Part shown: in pieces, positions 1 through 11,542 of the stretch
Position numbering within the stretch: position 1 is the stretch's first letter
Layout of the letters: each line of letters begins with the position of its first letter
Assembly (NCBI GenBank): GCA_003952965.2
Contig: CM025850.1
Span: 5,560,150-5,624,149 of the forward strand
DNA: 64,000 nt
From: Morella rubra
Lineage: Eukaryota > Streptophyta > Magnoliopsida > Fagales > Myricaceae
Direction of reading: 5' to 3'
The notes under the pieces: generated by a model
The model's input: the letters and a program-made list of their open reading frames with translations, nothing else
What the model was told of the DNA's origin: nothing
Database searches by the model: none
Made by a program: the position numbers and the translations under genes

Positions 1-748
1 GTTAAGGAAAGCCGTGGCAATTTCTTCAATTATCAACACCCTTAACATCCAGAGCTATTCCATCGTCCCTGTATCCCCAAGCAGTAAAAAAAAAAAAACC
101 AGTACAAGATACAATCCGGTCCTGGTATCAATAAGCACGAAAAAAATTTTTTGCCCTGAAATAGTTTTCGAAAAAATTACTGTTATGTAATATTAGGCAG
201 CAGAGAACTATTAACTGATCAGTGAACGAAGGAGCAAAAATGGACAATGGAAATATTGAGGAGGACTGTAATGGGTTGCCAATCAGGTGCTTAGTTCCCA
301 AACACTGATTGAGAAGGTGGGCCGCTGGAATAATTTATTGTTGGGGTCCATGTTCTTCCTCAATGTCCATATAATTTGACTCCTTCATTGTAGGTAATCA
401 ATTATCAAAGAAAGAATCTGCTCTGTAACCTTACCATGTTATAGACGCATTATTGTGGTGTGGGGGTAGCTAGAAGCTTCAAAGGAAGTCTTAAAATTAA
501 CATTACGGTCCGTTTGTTTAACATTTGATGCTTTCCAGAGGTCATATTATGGGAAATTGACCGACTTTAGCAGTTTTGGGACTGCTATAAGTAGAGGGGG
601 ACTAATGGGCACCCGACATGCCAATGTAAAAGATCCTTCAAAATTACAAACGAAGACACCCCTTCAAGGCCACCAGGCCCACCACTTATAGGATTCCTAC
701 CTATCTACCAAAGGCTTCCATTCTGCTTGCATAAAGCAACACAACAAG
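1..748. other. Intergenic, 5' flank of the DUF4408 gene
   Basis: No ORF with a recognisable product. Short A-runs lie near 90-105. The last ~100 bases before 749 are presumably promoter and 5' UTR of the next gene, but I cannot assign a TATA box with confidence. Confidence 0.5.
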
Positions 749-1424
749 ATGGAGAAAAATGAAGCTCAGCGGATCCAAACCGTAGAGAATTTCAACATGT
801 ATCGTCTCCTGAAAAGGATTTTGCAGATTGTTCTCTCAGTCTCTCTACTTTCTTCGTTTGTTTGCTATTCCTCAGGCTTCTGCTTCTTTCCCCATTCCTT
901 CAATGTCTACTTCTCGACGTTCCTTTTCTCACTCTTCACCCGCACCCTCGAAAGGAAATACGTGTTTCTTATTTGTAACTGGCTGCTCGTTATTCTAGCC
1001 AAAAGCTCTGCTTCTCGCAGCGCAACTTCTGACGCTGAGCTTGGTGGTGAAGTTTCAGCTTCTGATGAATCTGCTGCGGAGACATCAAGCGTTGAGGATG
1101 AAGAACATGTGGGAAGTATTGGGTCACAGGAGAATACTGTTGCTCTGGAAGGTGAAACAGAACAAGAACAAGAACAAGAACCCAGCAGAATCTGAAAAAC
1201 CAGAAGTACAAGAAGATGGGTGGTCCAACGCAGGAAAAGAAAAAGGAGAAAGTGAAGCTTTTGTTGCAGAAGATGAAGAAGAAAGCGGGGTAGTGAGACC
1301 AGACGAGGAAGAAGAAGTAGCACCAGCAGAAAATGATGAATTAAACAGAAGGTTCGAAGAATTTATAAGAAAAATGAAGGAAGAGATCAGGATTGAAGCG
1401 CAACAATCACTAATAGCAGTTTAA
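749..1424 (+). CDS. DUF4408/DUF761 membrane protein, frameshifted
   Basis: The N-terminal part (749-1195) has hydrophobic segments followed by the family signature LERKYVFLICNWLLVILAK, typical of plant DUF4408 proteins. An acidic Ser/Glu-rich linker follows. The C-terminal DUF761 motif, with ELNRRFEEFIRKMKEE, is present but in the next frame (open to 1424). The two frames meet at the CCC at 1181-1183, just after a GAACAA repeat. Removing one C would keep one continuous frame of 224 codons, and 676 minus 1 is divisible by 3. As written, translation stops at 1195 and the DUF761 motif is lost. Function in the family is poorly known: small membrane-anchored plant proteins, some linked to stress or growth. 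Single exon. Whether the extra base is real or an assembly error cannot be told here. Confidence 0.82.
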
Positions 1425-1784
1425 TGTATATTACAGAGACGTGTAGATATCGAACTATGAAGCAGCTTTGGTCAGTTTTAAAATGACTAAGCTCTCATGG
1501 TTTTTCTGAGTCATCCTTCTCTGTTGCATGCATGTAGAACTTTCCGTCTTTTGTTCTTTGTCTGTAACATGTACCATTGCCCCTGTTAACGCAGTGAATG
1601 CATGCCTCTGTCATTGTGCTTCTTTCTCCTAATTGTTCATTGTACTTCATCAAATCTTCCACCGCTGCTAATGAAGCACTCAAATTTTGCACCCCCAGCT
1701 CCAGTAATCCTCGATCCCCCAAAAGAAGAGAATAAAATTATTATTATTATTTTTTGGCTAGGCAAAGAAGAGAATAAAATTCGA
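1425..1784. other. 3' flank of the DUF4408 gene
   Basis: Noncoding sequence with no recognisable product on either strand. It probably holds the 3' UTR of the preceding gene. A TTATTATTATTATT stretch lies near 1738-1752. Confidence 0.45.
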
Positions 1785-3443
1785 ATAAAACTCTTCTTGC
1801 CAGACTTCAATGGAAGATACTAGAAAGCCCTTCCAGGTGTACACTGACTATTGCACGCAGCACGCATGACGCAACGATTACTTTTTTAGTAGGACGTAAT
1901 TTTATATTCTTCGTGTTTGGGAAATGTCTCAAATCCGTCAGAACTGCCATCGGGAACTGCTAAATTCTCTGTATTCCAAGATACATTCTTAAGAGAGTGA
2001 TAGATTCTCGTGATATTGAAGTAGTTTGCATTTAATACTTTATTCCGTACTTTATTCTAATTATAATTACAATATTGCAGTATTGATTCCATCCTTTTGT
2101 GCACCTTCACTTTTCTACATCTTTCTCTTTAAGGATTCCATCCTTTTGTTGGGATCATTTAAAAAGAGTTACAAAAGAATTGGAAGAAAAAGTTAATTCG
2201 TTCAGTCTATTTGCAATCTGCAAATGGAGAAGCAGAAAGTATGTCTAGCCACGTTAATGAAAGTAGCTTAGAGGCTTTTACATTGTTGCGTAGTTAATTT
2301 TTTGAGTGGAAGATTCAGAAAGCGATGCAGATGTAAAGGCCAAAAAAAAAATGTTTAATCAAGAAGCACTTAACTCACGCACGCTTAACAGACAACTAAA
2401 AGACGCCAAAAGCACCTCATGACAGCGCTCAACTTTCCACGTGCCGGCAGCTTTCCTAAGCGCTGAGTCATCATGCACTTTCAACAATTGCTACGCACAT
2501 GCATACATTGGTTGTGCAAATCATTGGGATTTCAATAAAACTCTTCTTGCTTCCTAGAAAGCAACACTGACTATTGCATGACGCAACGATTACTTTTTTA
2601 GGGACGTCTTCGCTCAAATCCGTCAGATTTGTTCGTGTTTCTTTTTACTGCCATCGGGAACTGCTAAATTCTCTGTATTCCAAGATACATTCTTAAGAGA
2701 ATATTAATATAAAAAAAATTATATTTCTTCTTATCAAGTGATAGATTCATATTGAAATTAAATTTATAAATTTAATACTTAATTCCGTAGTTTGCATTTA
2801 ATACTTTATTCCGTACTTTATTCTAATTATAATTACAATATTGCAGTATTGATTCCATCCTTTTGTGCACCTTCACTTTTCTACATCTTCTCTTTAAAAT
2901 CCACTGGATTCCATCCTTTTGTTGGGATCATTTAAAAAGAGTTACAAAAGAATTGGAAGAAAAAGTTAATTCGTTCAGTCTATTTGCAATCTGCCTTCCC
3001 TGTCGTTGAAATGTAAATTGAGAAGCAGAAAGTATGTCTAGCCACGTTAATGTCTTTTGTTTTTTTGTTGTTCAAAGAAAGAATAGCTTAGAAACCTCAG
3101 GCTTTGGAGAGGGTACATTGCAAGGGAAATGATGGTTTAGAGACGTAAATATATATATAATATGTTAATTTTTTGAGTGGAAAATCCACAACCAGATTCA
3201 TTCATCCAAACTCTTAAAAAGAAAAACAATTCCAACGCGATGCAGATGTCCCAAAGGCCAAAAAAAAAATGTTTAATCAGCTTTTAAGCACTTAACTCTC
3301 ATGCACGCTTAACAGACAACTAAAAGACGCCAAAAGCACCTCATGACAGCAGACTCAACTTTCCACGTGCCGGCATTTCCTCGCTGCCAGACTTCACAAT
3401 GCTACGACCATACATGCACACGTTGTGAACTCATTGGGATTTC
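1785..3443. repeat. Diverged direct duplication of noncoding DNA (two copies)
   Basis: Copy 1 is about 1785-2533 and copy 2 about 2534-3443. Both start with AATAAAACTCTTCTTGC and share, in the same order, the TGACGCAACGATTACTTTTTTA block (1868 and 2579), the GCCATCGGGAACTGCTAAA block (1946 and 2650), GATTCCATCCTTTTGT twice each, the AAGACGCCAAAAGCACCTC block and CACGTGCCGGCA (2438 and 3361). The offset grows from about 700 to about 925 bases, so copy 2 carries extra insertions or copy 1 deletions. No coding potential is seen. Confidence 0.85.
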
Positions 3444-6292
3444 ATGCTTCCCAAAGAACATGTAGGTCCGCCGTAGTGGTTAAGCTACTATCAATTAACA
3501 TCAAGCAATTATCAATAAATAAGTTTGATTAAAAGGGAAATGACATCGATCAATATGGACTGGAGGGTTGATATTTATCTGAAAATAAGAAGATAACCAA
3601 CAACCTTTTTATGGCGAATTTCTGTGGCTAGAAGTTTGCAGCTATCACTGTCATTCTTTTCTTGTTGTTATGTTAGTACTAAATATCATGGACAGGGTCT
3701 CTTTTTGAGATAAGATTCAAATGGAATGAATCATATCTAGGTTCTCACCAGCAACTCCCAACAGTGTGTGGTCGTGAAGATCTGAAAGGACATCCAGATT
3801 TGATGAGGAGCACTGCAAATTGGAAAAAAAACCAGCTTTGTCTGCCTGTACATACCAACAAGAGTGTGAGAGCCAAATAATTGTAGTATGCTAAGAGAGA
3901 CAAAAGACTTTTATGAAAAGAAAAAGGGGTCTATAATAGTATGAAGACTAGTGCAACTAGTATCGTCCTTTACTCATCAAAATGAGGCATGTGAGGTGAA
4001 TCCAGACAATCCAACCTGAAGGCATTCGGATGTAGTAGAGCCTAGAAACCATTTCAGATCAGGACCTGCACTCACTCATACGAGATCACGGCCAAATGAG
4101 GCTTGTGTGAATGTGGGTCCAGATAATACAATCAATTGCAGTTCTCTTTCTTAAATAGCAGAGGTTTTGAAACCATTTTAGCTTGGGGGAAAACTACCCC
4201 ATCGAAGCAGTTGGACCACAACAATGCCAGAGAACACTTAAATATCTTGCACACCAACTCGCCCTAACAATTTGCGATGTTTGCAATTTGCATATATGCA
4301 TTCTCATCAAATGACTGTGAGGTGGGGGACCTCAGGCGGGCATTTGTCAATCCCTTCTTGAAGCTCTGCTTGTTTCAAACCTGCAAGGAGATCTAGAACT
4401 CACATGAATTGCCTTTCAAGCATCTCACCTTCTAACAAAAATCCATTAGCACACATTCCCCTAACATTGCAGGTACCGACTGAAGCAAAGAATACATTGG
4501 CTGGTCCAGTTGCGAAGGAAACAATATGTAGTCCATTCCCCAGAAATTTAATAATTCGACCTATTTGCAGACGTTGTTTCTGGATTATGCATTTCCATAA
4601 TTAATCTACCAACCAATCGTTCTTTAGATGCTTTCAAGCGTGATTTGCAACAGAAGACTTCATCCCTCTGCTCTGGATGTTCAACACATGAGGGGAAGCA
4701 CATTCAATGTAAAAGCACGTTACTACATGAATTTCACTCTCAGAATCCTCGCACAAATGACTATCACTCTGTTAATAAGAGATGGATCATGACTTCTTCA
4801 TTAGCTGGTATCCTGCATCTTGAAGTTAACTAAATGATTTGGAAATCGTTCAAGAGAACTATCAATAATTAGTCAATTACAATTACAAACAAAGATCAGG
4901 TAAGCAAGCTACCCAGGTAGAAAAGAGACCTTAATGACTGTAAAACTTACCAGTTCTGTCAATACAAAGAGTCTTTTAGAACAACCCATCGGAATAAAAC
5001 CCTTCATATGTAATTGAGTTTGGGCCTCTATATTTCTAAAGGTTGTCCATTGAGACTACCCGGTTAACTCTCATTACTAATTTAAACTTCATTTCAGGAC
5101 TTGAGTAAATAAGATTTTGCTACTTCCGAGAGTCTGTGATTTTGGTAGTTTAGTGATGAAGCCATTTCACAAGGAATCTTCAGTGTCCATACTGCTACTT
5201 ATCTTAACATCTAGTTTTATGTGTTGAAGAATTTTGATCCACATGCTCTCAAAATCATTGAAGATATGGTCCATCACAAATAGGTTTTTAAACATCATAA
5301 TCAATATAAAAGCTAATTATATCACCATTTAGATGAAAATGACCCCAACATTTGAGAAGCAGCTTGTTATTGTAGCAGAAAAAAGATTAGATGTATGAAA
5401 TCCAAAACAAATGGCTAAATCAGGCTTCTAGATACATAATTAGTATTTCCCAACATCAGATGCCTAAGAAATCCATGCGACTTTGTGGATGGCAATTTAT
5501 GAGTAAAGAAGGAATATATATCAGGATGTGTTCCGCACATAATTTGGAATTGATATCAGCTATCCAGATAAAAAAATACTGCATACTTCATAAACTTAAA
5601 GAACACACCGTCGCACCTCAGTCTTCACGTTGGCCATTGCCAAATCATAAAACCTAAAGGTGCATACCACTCGTACAACACTTTAGTTTGCAAAATTTTA
5701 TCACTTTTCATTAGACAATTGGCAGCGGTGGTGCCTACTCCAAATCCAGCTTCTAAACATATATTTTGTGGCAATTCTGGGGAATAAGCACAAGAAAGCA
5801 GGGATGCAGCATTTATTCTTTTTCTGAGTAGCAAGGATGCAGTACTGAAGAAAGATTAGTCTTATGCCTTGTTAAATCAAGCAGGCACTCGTAGAAAAGG
5901 ATCTGTTCCACGACAATGTGAGAAAACTTAAGAGCAATAAAAGATGGAAATTATTCTTGACTTGGTTATTAAAAAAAAAATAGACACTTTACAAAGTACA
6001 CCACGTTAGGCCGTTCTGTGTGACTTCATCTACATTGTTTCCAGCCTAGTTATTCATATAGGAAGCCATGATGACAGTTGGCAATTAAACAACAATCAGG
6101 ATTGTAGTATACACAATTCTGGTCAACCCTTCCCCTAGTATTATGTTTCCGGATGAAAGTATTCAAAGAGAATGCACAGTGTTTTGTTTTTCGCCTTCTT
6201 CAACTTATACTTTTCTTTCAATTTCTGTATACATGAAGCACCCAGTCGTTGCATTTGCATTTGCTAGTATGAACAGAACCCAACAATTTAAA
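3444..6292. other. Intergenic, downstream of FRS10
   Basis: I find no gene I can support. Short open stretches occur on both strands (for example minus around 4330-4600 and 5625-5834), but none forms a chain of exons matching a family I know. Some may be 3' UTR or alternative 3' exons of the minus-strand FRS10 gene. Confidence 0.4.
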
Positions 6293-8560
6293 TCAACAAG
6301 TTGGTGAGAGTGTCAAATCCATAGCAACCACATCAGTCTCAGGTAGATTTCTGACCTCATTAAGAAGCCTTGTGAGTTCTTTGGTCAGTTCACCACGAAC
6401 ATAATCTGAACGCTCCTTTGTAATGGATGATTCTGCCAATAGAGTCTCTGTAAGGCCTTGATATTCTCGAAACCATTCATCCTCAACATTCTGAGTATCG
6501 CTATTGTCATAAATAACTGGAGAGATTTCTCGTCGCCATCTACTTAGAACATATTTTTCAGGAAGCTGAAAGTAGTTCTTTATTATAAGTACTCTAAGAG
6601 CATGTCTGCACAAAATTCCAGAAGATTCAAATTCCTTACAGGAACAATGGATCTGCTCATCTTCTGGTAACCATATGACAAGACGCTCTCCATCCATCTT
6701 CTTGAAGTGGCGCACAATGTATGAACCATTAGCCATTTCAGTTATTGCATACTGCATGGCCAGCACCAATTCATTTTGCAAAGCATTGAAGGCAAAAGGT
6801 GTAAGAATGCTCCGTGCATGCTCTTCAATGGGTATGCACGTTTTAATATGCATATACTGCATCTCTAGACGTGCATGATTTTGAAAATTGGCAGAAATAC
6901 CAACCTGAATCCAAGTGAAGGAAGCAAAATCAGTGCAGTTATGACAGGATATATACATCCTTGCAAGGAGAACAGATTTAAAATAAAATATAAAGAAACC
7001 CTTCAATGGAAATACCTGCTCGAAAAAGCTACGTAAACATGTTTGTGCACTAAAAACACCTTTCAAGAATGCATCTACGGTCTTCAAATATGCCAGTGAT
7101 GCCATTTGAGCAAGAAAGTAGCCTCTCATGTAGGACAGTGACCAAGATGCCCGGAAAGAAAAGAGTAAAGCAATGTGTTTGTCTGAACCAAGCCCAAACA
7201 TTGAAACCATTTGACTCCATCTAAGTTCAAATTCATCCACACTGTCCAAATGATATAATGCATCAAACTCAGATTTAAATTCTGCATAGCGAGAACCAAG
7301 TGGAAGGGAGAACCAACTTGGAAGTTTAGAGAAAATATTGCATATAGAAGCGACATGTTTAGTGCCAGGTAATTCGCTTCTTATCACATCTCTGAGGACA
7401 GGGTCAAGATCAGTTAGAATTGTTTGGGGATATCTTCCTCTCATGAACCGCACAAAACTCTGATCCAAGGGAAAAAATATTTCAATGGAAGATATAAGAA
7501 TACACAACGAAAACCATCATATAGGATATCAGCAGCAAACCTGTAAAGCCCATGAGAAGGAACGCGGTGTTTCATCCTGCAACAAGACACAACCAAAGAA
7601 GATGGTTTTACCATGGTTGTCAATGCCTAGCCATACACCAAAAAGCATCCCATATGTGATTGATCGATACGCTGTGTCAAAATAAACTACATCCCCAAAC
7701 ATGGTGTATGCGTGAACAGAGTCACCAAATGACCAAACAATATTTTCGACCTTATCATTCTCATCAACAGTAAAATCATAAATAAAGTTTTCATCTGTCT
7801 CTTTTGTGGCCTTGCATGCCTCAAGCAGTTCCATTGTATCAGTTTCTCTTTTTTCAGTGAGCAGAGCATCGTTTTCTTGCACAAGCTTCTTACGGTTTTG
7901 AACAAAATTTCTGACGTCCCTCTCCAAAAATGGCAATTGCCCACCTTGAATCCCCTTCTCCAACTCCAACACCTTCACTATACGATGAATGGGAAACCCA
8001 GCTTTAGAAAGTAACAATATGCGCTCTTGATCTGCCTCCTGAATTTTACGGTATGCCGGAAGGAGGCGCACTTGGTCATCTTCCAAAAGTTCGTGATTAT
8101 GGACATTACTGAACTGTACAACAAACCACTGAGAAACCCCTTCAACTACCTCTTTCGACAAATACATTTTTGCATCGCATCCACACCTCACGGATTTCCT
8201 ATCCCTATGGTGTTCCCCTGTAGGCTTTTTCTTTGCAGGCGCAAATCCAGACCGATAACAAACAAAGTCCCGTTTATAGATCCCAAGTTGAGGGCTAAGC
8301 CTAGATCGCTCTTTCCTTATTGAAAACCCATTCTTTCTAGCGAAATTGCCATAATAATCAAATGCGTCCTCATCACTCTTAAATACCATTCCGACGTAAG
8401 GAGCAACCATTGCTTCCGACACTGCTGTACCATTCTTTACTAACTGAGATGCTATGGATGTCTCTTCCGCCTCCCCCTCGCATGCAACATAACATTTCCA
8501 ATCTCCACATGGGCATTGTTGTCGCCGTATCCAAATGTTTTTTGACGGTACCGATGACAT
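6293..8560 (-). CDS. FRS10: FAR1-RELATED SEQUENCE 10-like protein
   Basis: Three exons on the minus strand: 8560-7541, 7459-7016 and 6904-6293, giving 691 residues. Introns are 81 and 111 nt, both GT-AG. The start NIWIRRQQCPCGDWKCY is characteristic of FRS10. The FAR1 DNA-binding zinc finger follows (residues ~60-155, with RDFVCYRSGF, RKSVRCGCDAK and the closing HNHELL). Next is a MULE-transposase-derived domain, with acidic positions in GDVVYFDTAYR and TILTDLDP, and then a SWIM zinc finger, CSCKEFESSGILCRH (C575, C577, C587, H589). FRS proteins are domesticated Mutator-like transposases that act in the nucleus as transcription regulators related to FHY3/FAR1. The length is close to the usual ~680 residues and no break is seen. 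Identification rests on recall of the family sequence. The 111-nt intron has no in-frame stop, so intron retention would still give a full protein. Confidence 0.93.
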
Positions 8561-10546
8561 TCTCTACACTGGAACTGAACATACACTATTGAACCGAAGT
8601 CGCTCAAAGCCCCCAAAATCTCGCTGCCGGTTCAAATCCAACAATAATAATTTATATCAACAAAACAGAAACTTCAATGATAGACAAAAATGGATAATCT
8701 TGATAGGATAAAATGCGCCATGAATTAAGAACTAAGACCCACTGACGTTAAGATCTAATAAGTACATCGGGCATGAGAATTAGTAAGTGTTAAGCTGCAA
8801 GGTCTTTGAAAAGTTACTGAGCACAACTGAACAAAGAAAGTTGGAACGAAACATTTAAAAACAGAGAAATTTAGGCTTAGACTTGGTCTAAGAGAACTTA
8901 GCTAAGTACTGAAGTATCACATACCAGTGAGAAACAGCGAGAGGGAAATGTTTAGACCCTTGTTGTTCTTCTTCTTCTTCCCCAATCCAGTGCTCCTGGG
9001 TTTCCCTCCGCAAAATTCCACAAAAATTGAAGTCTAAACTCTCATCAGTAATTCAGTATGTGCAGTGGGTACAGTGTAGGACTGGACATTTTCGCTTTTT
9101 GGGCCTGTTAGAGAAACCGGTAATCAACCCCACAAAAGTGGGCTGCGTTTGTAGCACTCATATGGCCCACCCGTTCCGTCGGACCAGATTTCGGCCTAGG
9201 TAGTCCACTGGATCATGAGCCATATTACAAATCAGTCCATATTACAACTTCGATCAAGCTGGTCCTTTCGTTGTCGTAGAATTCTTAGTCTTTTTTTTTT
9301 TCATATATACAAATCTTTCCGTCTATTAAAAATTAATTAATTAATAGAAATCCGACATAAGATAGATATTGAGTTGTTTATTGTCAGAATTAGATGACAT
9401 ATCCCAAATTTCGTCTTTATTAGTAGACTAATATTTAGTAGAGAGAGCATCTATATGTTTATGTTTGAAAAATTGATCGACTCATTTAAAATTGTATCTC
9501 AACAAGTGGTAAATTTTACTTTTTGTCGGCTGCATTTGACTTTGTTGACTAACCTACACACTAAGCTATCAATTAAAGCTTCTAGAAAGGAAAACCTCAA
9601 AATTTGTCATCGACTTATCAGGATGAGAAGACAGATCCGTAGGAATTAGTAAAAAATAAAAAAAAATATTGTAATAAATATTATAATAAAAATAATAATT
9701 TAATTGGAATAGAGAAATTATTTTATATTTTTTTTAATTAGAGGCTAAAGTTCTAACTATCTCAAAATTTTAACACTCAAACACTTAGATACAAAAAAAT
9801 TTCCTTTGCATTTCTCAGCTTTTTTTATTTTTCGTTCTTGCCGTTTTGTTGTGTGCACGATTCGGGCATGTTCATTACTTTCTTTTTTTGGAAAAAAATA
9901 AAGCCAAAAACCACAAACGAAAGATAAATAGATAATAAATAAATAATATGGACTAACAAATACAGTTAAAGGAGTTCGAGGGTAGAAATATATGTTAGTT
10001 GATGCTGAGTGAATATTTTGAAGGCAAAAATTCACAACTAAGTGTCTAAAATTTTTAAAAAATCAACAGTAATTCCAATAACTTTAGTAAAAATTTTAAT
10101 AATGGTATCAGAGATGACCAAGTAGTTTAATTAAATATTCTCTGTCTACACTTTTTATTAAAAAAATCTATCAAATTATCTCTCTACACTTTTTAATAAT
10201 CTCTAATAAAAAATAAATTTCAATCAAATATATTTAAAAGTTTTTGCTAACTTTTATGAACTCTGATAAAATTCCAATCTATTTTATGCAGGCCACTGTC
10301 AAATTTTCTTCAGATTTTTAGTGAGGACTTTTTGCAACCGAACTTTCCGCGCGAGTCATCTTGCACGCTTGAGGACAGGTAATATGCCAACTTTGCATTG
10401 AATACCAAACTTGAGATCACGTTGTGACTTTCGGGGCACACCAGTTTAGACCGTGAGGGGGATATTTGTTTGAAATGGTGGCCAAACTGGCAGAAACTCC
10501 CGTTTGGTTCTTAGCGGTGAGAAACCGGCCAGTTGGAAGCAGAGGA
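8561..10546. other. Intergenic between FRS10 and the TRIM element
   Basis: The first ~500 bases upstream of FRS10 probably hold its 5' UTR and promoter, including a CTTCTTCTTCTTC tract near 8970. From ~9290 to 10300 the sequence is very AT-rich with homopolymer runs and looks like decayed repeat DNA. No gene seen. Confidence 0.5.
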
Positions 10547-10855
10547 TATTAGAGTCCCATATAGATTAAAGACCATTTAATCTTGTGCTTCATATACCTG
10601 TTGGGCCACCTCTTCCCATTGCCAATTAGTTTTGGGATGAAACTTGATATAGTATCAAAGCAAAATATTTCTAAGCTTGACCCACTTGTCTGTGTTCTCC
10701 AGCGTTGTCCACTGCATGGACCATGTTCATTCGGCCTACACGTGAAAGGGAGTATTAGAGTCTCATATTGATTAGAGACCATTTAATCTTATGCTTCATA
10801 TACTTATTGGGCCAACTCTTTCCATTACCAATTAGTTTTGTTATGAAACTTGATA
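10547..10855 (+). mobile_element. TRIM-type LTR retrotransposon (non-autonomous)
   Basis: Two direct repeats of 103 bases, 10547-10649 and 10753-10855, differ at 11 positions by my count. Both begin TATTAGAGTC, which resembles the common plant TRIM LTR start TGTTAGAGTCCCA. Directly after the first repeat lies TAGTATCAAAGC (10650-10661), a two-mismatch match to the primer-binding site for initiator tRNA-Met (TGGTATCAGAGC). Directly before the second repeat lies the purine tract GAAAGGGAG (10744-10752), a polypurine tract. The internal part is only 103 bases with no coding capacity, as expected for a TRIM. The G-to-A changes at the LTR start and PBS fit an old, methylation-decayed copy. Confidence 0.8.
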
Positions 10856-11024
10856 GAAGAGCGAATCTTGGTTCCTTTTAGAACTTTGAAACGACTATAT
10901 CTTGTTCCTGAGATATATGTCTGGTTCTCTCGGGCCCTACGATGTAGAACTCGCTGTGACGTGTCAAAAATTGAAGCACCACTCTCTGATAGATCAGTTG
11001 ATTCCCAGTAACGACCTTTTCAAG

Positions 11025-11502
11025 GTAAAAGAATGCAAAACTTCCTTTTTTTTTTTATTTGTTTAATTTTCTCAAATTTTCGCATGTATATGTGGTCGTC
11101 GTGAAGTTTGATTGCTCGTGTAGTGAAGTTTCAGCTTACATGGGATCATGAAGCCGATATCATGCTGATTTCACCTACATTTCTGTTTGTTTAAACCACG
11201 TTTCGATCCCTTTTTCTCCCGTGGTGAGAAACCAAATCATAGTATCGAAGAGTCCATTTTGCTCGATTTTGTATCTAAAAATCCAAAGTTTATTAGTTCT
11301 AAATGTAAGGATTGATATGGTATTAGGATCAATTGAGAGTTTTGTGATTCAGTTCAAGCAGAGCTATTACCTGAAAGCCAGGACCTTTGTGTTTTCAAGT
11401 TAGATTTTTAATAACATCCGTAAATTAATTGTTTCATGGGAGCTGTTTGATCTGTTTAGAGAAGTGAAAATCCTTGAATTGTATTCGATTCCTCTTGCGC
11501 AG
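11025..11502 (+). other. Probable 5' UTR intron of TPK1
   Basis: A donor CAAG|GTAAAA (11021-11030) and an acceptor TTGCGCAG (ending 11502) bound a T-rich stretch just upstream of the TPK1 coding exon. 5' UTR introns are common in plants. This is inference from splice consensus only. Confidence 0.5.
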
Positions 11503-11509
11503 GTGTTCC

Positions 11510-11542
11510 ATGATTCATACGAACCTGAATTTAATTTACTGA
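11510..11542 (+). promoter_or_regulatory. Upstream ORF, stop overlaps the TPK1 start codon
   Basis: ATG at 11510 opens a 10-codon reading frame (MIHTNLNLIY) ending in TGA at 11540-11542. The last A of that stop is the first base of the TPK1 ATG (TGATG). It sits in the predicted second 5' UTR exon, so it would be in the mRNA. Such an overlap could set main-frame initiation through termination-reinitiation. Seen in sequence; its effect is inference. Confidence 0.55.

Noticed and set aside
907..1323. Minus-strand Leu/Ser-rich ORF opposite the DUF4408 gene
   Set aside because: Shadow of the acidic, purine-rich coding strand.
4330..4600. Minus-strand phrases such as GLKQAELQEGIDKCPPEV and FLGNGLHIVSFATGPANVFF that could be exons downstream of FRS10
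   Set aside because: I cannot chain them into a gene with start, phases and a known family; they may be chance or UTR.
8615..8640. GGTTCAAATCC, like a tRNA T-arm
   Set aside because: No matching acceptor, D or anticodon stems around it.
11464..11541. Upstream in-frame ATG extending TPK1 by 26 residues
   Set aside because: It lies before a good acceptor at 11502 and the extension has no TPK1 counterpart; the MACEGDRESLLPE start fits the family.
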